From assembly GCA_963513935.1 (NCBI GenBank), contig OY740768.1:60566004-60630003 (forward strand): a stretch of DNA of 64,000 nt. Direction: 5' to 3'. Shown here piece after piece: positions 58,051 through 64,000 of the stretch (its first letter is position 1; the number at the start of each line of letters is the position of its first letter). The notes under the pieces are model-generated. The model had not been told where the DNA came from. It saw nothing but the letters and a program-made list of their open reading frames with translations, and made no database searches. The stretch comes from Aphrophora alni (Eukaryota > Arthropoda > Insecta > Hemiptera > Aphrophoridae). The position numbers and the translations under genes were made by a program.

Positions 58051-61000
58051 AATTTACGTTTAGTTAATAAATTGGTAAATATATAAAATAACACTGAAAC
58101 CGTTGAGTCGTTTTGTTTGGCTAACTTGTGAAATATGGTAATTTAATGGCATAGTATGACAGTATTATTATGTAAAATACTACTACTGCTAATAAATATT
58201 TCAATATATCCGGACCGTTCTTGACTTGAAATAATATGTGATATTTAGGTTTCCTTTATTATATATTTTGTAAGCATGATTAAAGATGAGCATAGAGGTG
58301 TCGATTAGATGCTAGTTTTAAAGACAGTTAAGGTAAGGACGGTGAAAAGAAACAAAACTCCCAGAGAGTAAACATAAAAATAGAGACACGAGCAGGAAAA
58401 ATGTAGCTGATCTTTTCCAGTTTTCTCACGTAAAGCCAAACTACAGAACTGGTGTCTCCTTAAAAAACTGTACCACTAATTTTGTTTATAAATCATATGT
58501 TATGGAGTTTATTATTATCGAAATTTCAGAGAAATTGACGCTATATAAGTTTAGATGTTTAACTTTGAGTAACAATATATGTGAAATTATATGCGTTTTG
58601 CGCTATGTTTATTTTATGGCGTAACATACTACGAGATTCTCGAAACTTATGTCTTGTCTAGTGTTTTGTCTCGAGAACTACACTGTACTATCATTATTTA
58701 TATTCCTAACTTTGGAATACTTCGACTCGAGTTATGCTTTTAAATCAAAACTGATCACCAGGTTACCTTAACAAACTTCATTAAATTATAATATTTATTT
58801 TTAAATTTAGAAAATAATTAAAAGCAAATACTGTTCTCTGGATTTAATAATAAAAAATATCTTTTTTAACAATTATAAAAATAGATGAAAATATAAATCC
58901 AATTTACTATAAAGTAATGTCAAGATATGGTATTATTAAGTATAATCCCAGTTGAATGACATACAAATGTTAAACAATAGGAAGAGCTTCAAACCTTAAC
59001 TTATGTAAATGAAATGTCTAGAGTCTAGATAATGGTTAGAGAAGAGACAATGATTCTGTACTCATTAGACTAGTTAAGGCAGAAGGGGAGGTGTTACAAT
59101 TAATTCTCAAAAATGTACAGAGCAAAATCACGGTTTTAGGTTTGATACATTTAAAAACAAACAAAACAATTTATTTTGTTTTAATTTATTAAGTACTTTG
59201 CATGTCACCGGGAAGATTTAAAATATTTCCATTTTGAAAAGAATTTGACTTGTATTATTTTTTAAAAACTGTTGATTAACTACTTAATTAGTTATCCATA
59301 TTGAATGTAACTTTTTCGGGTAAAATATCATTGCGCCTGTAATTTGTGCAGAAACTAACCACGTTGCTGTATTGTCTAACGTGTAATCTACGCAGTTAGG
59401 GGAACAGTAGAATGTTGGCCATTTACAGTACACTAATTGTTTCTCTTAATTTTTCACAACGTAAAATACGTCCCCTGATGTAATTAATTAGTTTATTTCA
59501 TTTGTACTTGTTTTTCATCATTTATCGAGGACGTCATATTAATGTATATTATTAAACATAAACAATTGTAATGCTAAGAATTTATAACAAGGTTTACGGA
59601 AGTGTTGGTATTGGTACTGCGCATTCTAAAAGCTTCTTTTTGATAAAAAAAAGTTGGTTTATAAAGTTCTCATATCTATTCGAATTAGGTAATTGGAAGG
59701 TTTTAGCACTCTAAAAGTATGCAACTATGACAATGATTGTAGTAACCAAGAGTTTAAGGAGAATTCTCAAAGACTATAATCTAACGAAATGAAATTACTC
59801 CCAATAAGATTCGAAATATGACTCCGTGAGTTATAATATACCTCATGAACAATACAGTTTTAATATATAACAATAAAAATAACAACAAAAATAAATAAAA
59901 AACATATTTATCATTTGTAATATTAAATTTTGTAAATTTTTAACTATTTGCTATATTTAGCGCATTTCTACCTATTAAAAGCAGATGGATACGACACTGT
60001 CTAAATAGGCGACTTTGCAAAACTGATTATATTGAGGAATAACTCATCTATTTCCGTATCCAGACGGATCCGTCAGGTGTCTACAATGAATGTCTGAGCA
60101 GAGATTGTAGTGCGCACGCTCTGAGGCAGACAAAAACTAATCCCATAAAAGGCAGAGGTACAAAAAATGAGTTCAATCGGTTGCTTCTTTCAATCGAGGA
60201 CAGATCAGGAAACCTTTCCCGCTTCAACATTCATTACAGACGGCGATTTATTTGCGTTTGTTCAACAGATTGAATGCCTGAAATTTGTTTAGATGTTTAA
60301 TTGCAATTTATTTTAAATGTTCAGAATTTGTATTTTCCTTATTCAATCTATACAAAGAGTGTTCTCTCCATTCCCCATACTTTTTTAGTTTTCGTCATAA
60401 CAATTTTGGAGTAAATGACGTTTATGTATAATTACTTATACTACACTTCGTGATCTGTCAAAATTTTTGTCCTCCATCTTGAATCCGCCATACTGTATTT
60501 GAGTCAATTTTTTAAATGGCACCATGGTGTTTTAATATACGATTTAACGGTTATTAGCCCTGAGTTTATTGGTATAAATTTTTTTTCCACCTATCTTGAG
60601 TAATTAACGAAAACCCATATCAAATTTAACTTTTTTGAATAGTGTAGTTTTAATGTTTTAATTGTGTGAGATGCATTAGACTATGATTTCACATCAATGG
60701 AAAATTTTAAAACTCCTATCACATCATAAAACAACTTCAAAACGATTTTAAATTGTTTTTTAAATAAAAATACCAAAACACTCCTTACTAATGATAAATC
60801 AAGTACAATGATTAATTTCAGTAGGTGTTCAAACTGTCATCAGCTGACATTTTGGAAGTGCTAGATGCGGTTTATAAAAGAATTTCTGACACTCACAAAC
60901 ACGTTTGGGATATTTGTAACAAGATATCTCGAACATTGTAAACTGTCGATTTTACAAAACTGAAGATTTTGATATTTTTGGTAATGCGACAGTTAGTTTT

Positions 61001-63559
61001 ATTTGGTTAGCAATTTCGATTTGGAATGGGCGAGGGAAAAAGTTTGTGCAATGATTTTGTAACAACATTCATAAGGAGTGGACATAGTGTCACTTTAGTC
61101 ATGAAGATATAAATTGTTTGATTTTTACAGAGATAGCGTAATACATTATATAGTTTATTTTTCAAAATTATAATATTTGGCAACATGTCATGTCAGTTTA
61201 GAAGTTTAATTAAATATTTTGCATTATCTATTTTAGATACACTTGATCTCAATATTCCAATTACGAGCTATTTTCTAACAACTTAAACATGCGCTCTACA
61301 ATAATTAAAGTTGTTACCAAACTTCTCTGTACTTTTGGTTTTTAGAAGCACTTGTATTTAGTTTGTGAACTATGAAAGAATTTTTAAAAAATAATTCTAC
61401 AGTCTTTCTATTGTTGGAATATAACCCATACATTTATTAGGTACAAGCGGAGAATTTATGTACTTTCAAAAAGCATTACCTATCCCAGTTCATAGGTCGT
61501 AATTTTCAATGATTTTTCGGAAATGATTGAACCGTATTCGGTTAGACTTGACACCCCTCCACACACTACTATAGTTTTTAAACATAATGAGAACACATGC
61601 TAGAAACGTAGATGGTTAGTTGCTGAGTTATGTTTATACAATTAAAGAAAAGTCATCTAAAATTATGTATATATTAGAGTACTTTAGAGTAACTTCTCAT
61701 TTACAATGCTATGCATTCAATAGGTGTGCCTTTAGTGTTGAAAAGGAATGTTGTGCAGAGTGTGTGATTAACGGATACATGTGTGTTTAACCTTCGGCCG
61801 ACGCAATGCTTCCTACACAAATTAAACCGAGACTTACGTCAGTTCCCCTCGCCATCGGGTCACTGTTGACACGATTCTAATGAGAAATATGTCATGAGTG
61901 AAAATATTATTTTAATAAAATATATTTACCTCTGTATAGTTTTATTTATAAAAAGCTAAACTAATGAAATGAAAATTGAGAATATAATTGCTAAAAATAA
62001 AATGAATGGTCTCGGTGAGCGATAATAATGTTATTTCTGAAAATAACTTGTTTATCAAAATAATTTTACATCAACAACTTTTAAAGAAACAAAACAATAT
62101 CAGAGGAGATATTTATTGTAATTTACAGTGAACTTATTTGTCATCAATAATTTTTTATCTAGCTGATATGTTTGAGGATTATATCCTATACATAGATCAG
62201 TTTCAACTAGGGTCATATTTTATGATTTATTTTTGATTGTATATCACTTATTCATCATATGAAGTAGCATATGGGGTAAATCTGCAAGTAGAAAAAATGT
62301 AGACTTCCGTTTTCGACTGATCTTCTCTTTTGATGGCCTCAGGAAAAATTCGGTTTAAAAAATTATTTTCAACATACCGTCCGTTTGTTCGTAGTCGTTG
62401 TCGTTTGTACGTAAAGGCGATAGCGGCTTCATTACATTTGGTATATGGGACTTTAATGTGCTCTTATACAACCCTTCTGACATTAAAAATAACTAATTAA
62501 AAATGCAAAATGACGGCAATTATAAACAGTTTTTGTTCATATCTTGTATGTTCAACTTATAACACACTAAATTAGATAACAAATTTGTTGATTTCAATTC
62601 TGTACGTAATGGTATCAACCCAATATCTTTACAATAAGAAATAGCGAATATTTGATCTACCAATGCTATTTATAGATCTCTCACAAGGTCCAAAAACCAA
62701 CATAACATTTAGATGATCTGCCTGTATTACATTGTATGATGGGGCTGGGTAAGTAACATGATAGCGCCCATTAATTTGTTTTTAATATGTGGAACCTTGT
62801 TGCCTAGAGATGTGTTTAGCTCGAGCATGCGCAGACGTGTCCATGTGGAAACGGTACCACCACTTTCCACGACAACTGAGTCACCCAAATTTGATTTTTG
62901 AATCTCATATCAGTTGAATACTGTGACATTTTACACGGAAAATATGAGTAAATTATCACGGAAAGTCAATCGCATGAAGTTATTGGAGTTCGTGGAAAGA
63001 TAAAGACACGCTGAAAAAGGTGGTTGTTTGATTCACTTAAAGAAAGTGAGTTTTTAATGATTTCCGAGTTTTAAATTAGTTTAAAAAAAAAGTCTGTCCT
63101 GTGTCGCCGTTGTTATTGTTGTCAAACTAACTGAAGAAATATTGTAACATATTTCTTGACTCCTTTATGAACGGGATATTTATATATTTTCATAATAAAA
63201 ATTACATATAAAAAATGAAATCAAATTTAATTTACTTAGGGTGGTTATTGTAACGCTGTTGTTTTATATGAATTGTTTTATAGTGACTAATTCGGATAAA
63301 CATTTTCGGAATCTACCCAACTAAAGAAACTTAATTTTAGTAACAAACACAGAAGCTAACTTTTACATTATTGTTTTTACAACTGTGTTTCCTTCCGTTT
63401 TACCTGTTTTAGCCTAAATTTAAGACAGACAATTAGGCCTTTTCAATTCAGCACTAAATCGAGTGGTACATTAGTATTTATAATCCTTCCTCAGAGATTT
63501 CTTTGGAGATATTTTCTGTAAATTATATGCAATAGTGTCTTTTTACTTAATTAAGTTAT

Positions 63560-64000
63560 GGGATGAGTAAAAACAATTTTTTGAGGTCCACTGTTTTTGG
63601 AATATCTGCCTGTCGCTACTGTATGTGTATTGGTGTACATTCCAAACGCGTGGGCAGATTTTAATCAAATTTGGACATATTGTGGCCATATGTCTGGAAT
63701 TTTTACCATTTTTGATAATAAAAAAATTTCGGATTACCATAAAACCAAAAAATACGATTTTGATCAAATGTTACTCAAACGTAACTTCTAAGGACCCAAA
63801 AAACTTATCGGTTTGCCAGTTCATGAGTTATAAGTAAAAACTTAACAAAAACTGCCACAAACTGTTACAAAAGATGTAATTTTTCAAAATCGGCTTTACC
63901 TATTTCGTTAGAATTTTAAATGAAGATGTGAAGATTAATACTCAAACCTGTGTGCATAATATCAAGTAAAAAAATATTACGGTTCAACAACAATTGACAA
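63560..64000 (+). repeat. Unclassified dispersed repeat, copy 3 (runs off the window)
   Basis: It contains GGGCAGATTTTAATCAAATT, ATTGTGGCCATATGTCTGGA, AACTTCTAAGGACCCAAAAA and TTTCAAAATCGGCTTTACC, matching copy 1 in order. The small frames here are repeat by-products. Confidence 0.6.

Larger units (their letters stand above)
56953..64000. other. Upstream region of serpin gene, non-coding
   Basis: This should hold the 5' non-coding exon and promoter of the serpin gene, but neither could be placed. Two dispersed-repeat copies lie here. A + strand CCCATAAAAGGC TATA-like box occurs near 60145, and GC-richer patches occur near 61790-61870 and 62810-62880, the latter with GCATGCGCAG. No coding region was recognised. 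Confidence 0.45.

Overview
The window is AT-rich animal nuclear DNA, most likely from an insect. Genes are split by long AT-rich introns with GT..AG junctions, (TA)n and (GA)n microsatellites are common, and the DNA is crowded with transposable elements of types common in arthropods. A hemipteran is a guess from the mix of elements, not something the sequence proves. I could run no search, so all family names rest on motifs read by eye.

One host gene is convincing. It lies on the minus strand in four coding exons (56952 down to 33232) and encodes about 1815 residues: a signal peptide, an acidic N-terminal region, roughly 1,100 residues of Ser/Thr-rich mucin-like sequence, and a C-terminal serpin domain. 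The serpin hinge is degenerate and its reactive loop carries an acidic insert, so it is probably not a normal protease inhibitor. Its three introns (about 6.2, 1.15 and 10.9 kb) hold two tRNA-derived SINEs, a 127-bp tandem repeat, microsatellites and copies of an unclassified dispersed repeat.

The left half (about 4.8 to 27.8 kb) is a pile of transposons. A decayed non-LTR retrotransposon on the minus strand (endonuclease at 17.3-16.0 kb, RT tail and RNase H at 14.76-13.94 kb, 3' tail at 5.21-4.86 kb) is interrupted by an 8.7-kb LTR element (5212-13943). That element has two 1563-bp LTRs, a TAAT target duplication, one 598-residue gag-like coiled-coil ORF and no visible pol. To its right lie a decayed hAT transposase gene (17.9-21.1 kb), a complete 2.05-kb terminal-inverted-repeat transposon (22382-24432), a dead Tc1/mariner-like element (24805-26158) and a dead CR1/jockey-like RT fragment (27.2-27.8 kb). 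The 2.05-kb transposon carries an intact two-exon gene for a DUF7869-like protein and is my best candidate for an under-described system.

The rest is AT-rich DNA with small mobile elements: a 154-bp hAT-type MITE with a perfect 8-bp duplication (31273-31426), a TTAA-flanked foldback element (56319-56509) and a near-perfect hairpin (1003-1090). No rRNA, tRNA gene or CRISPR array was seen.
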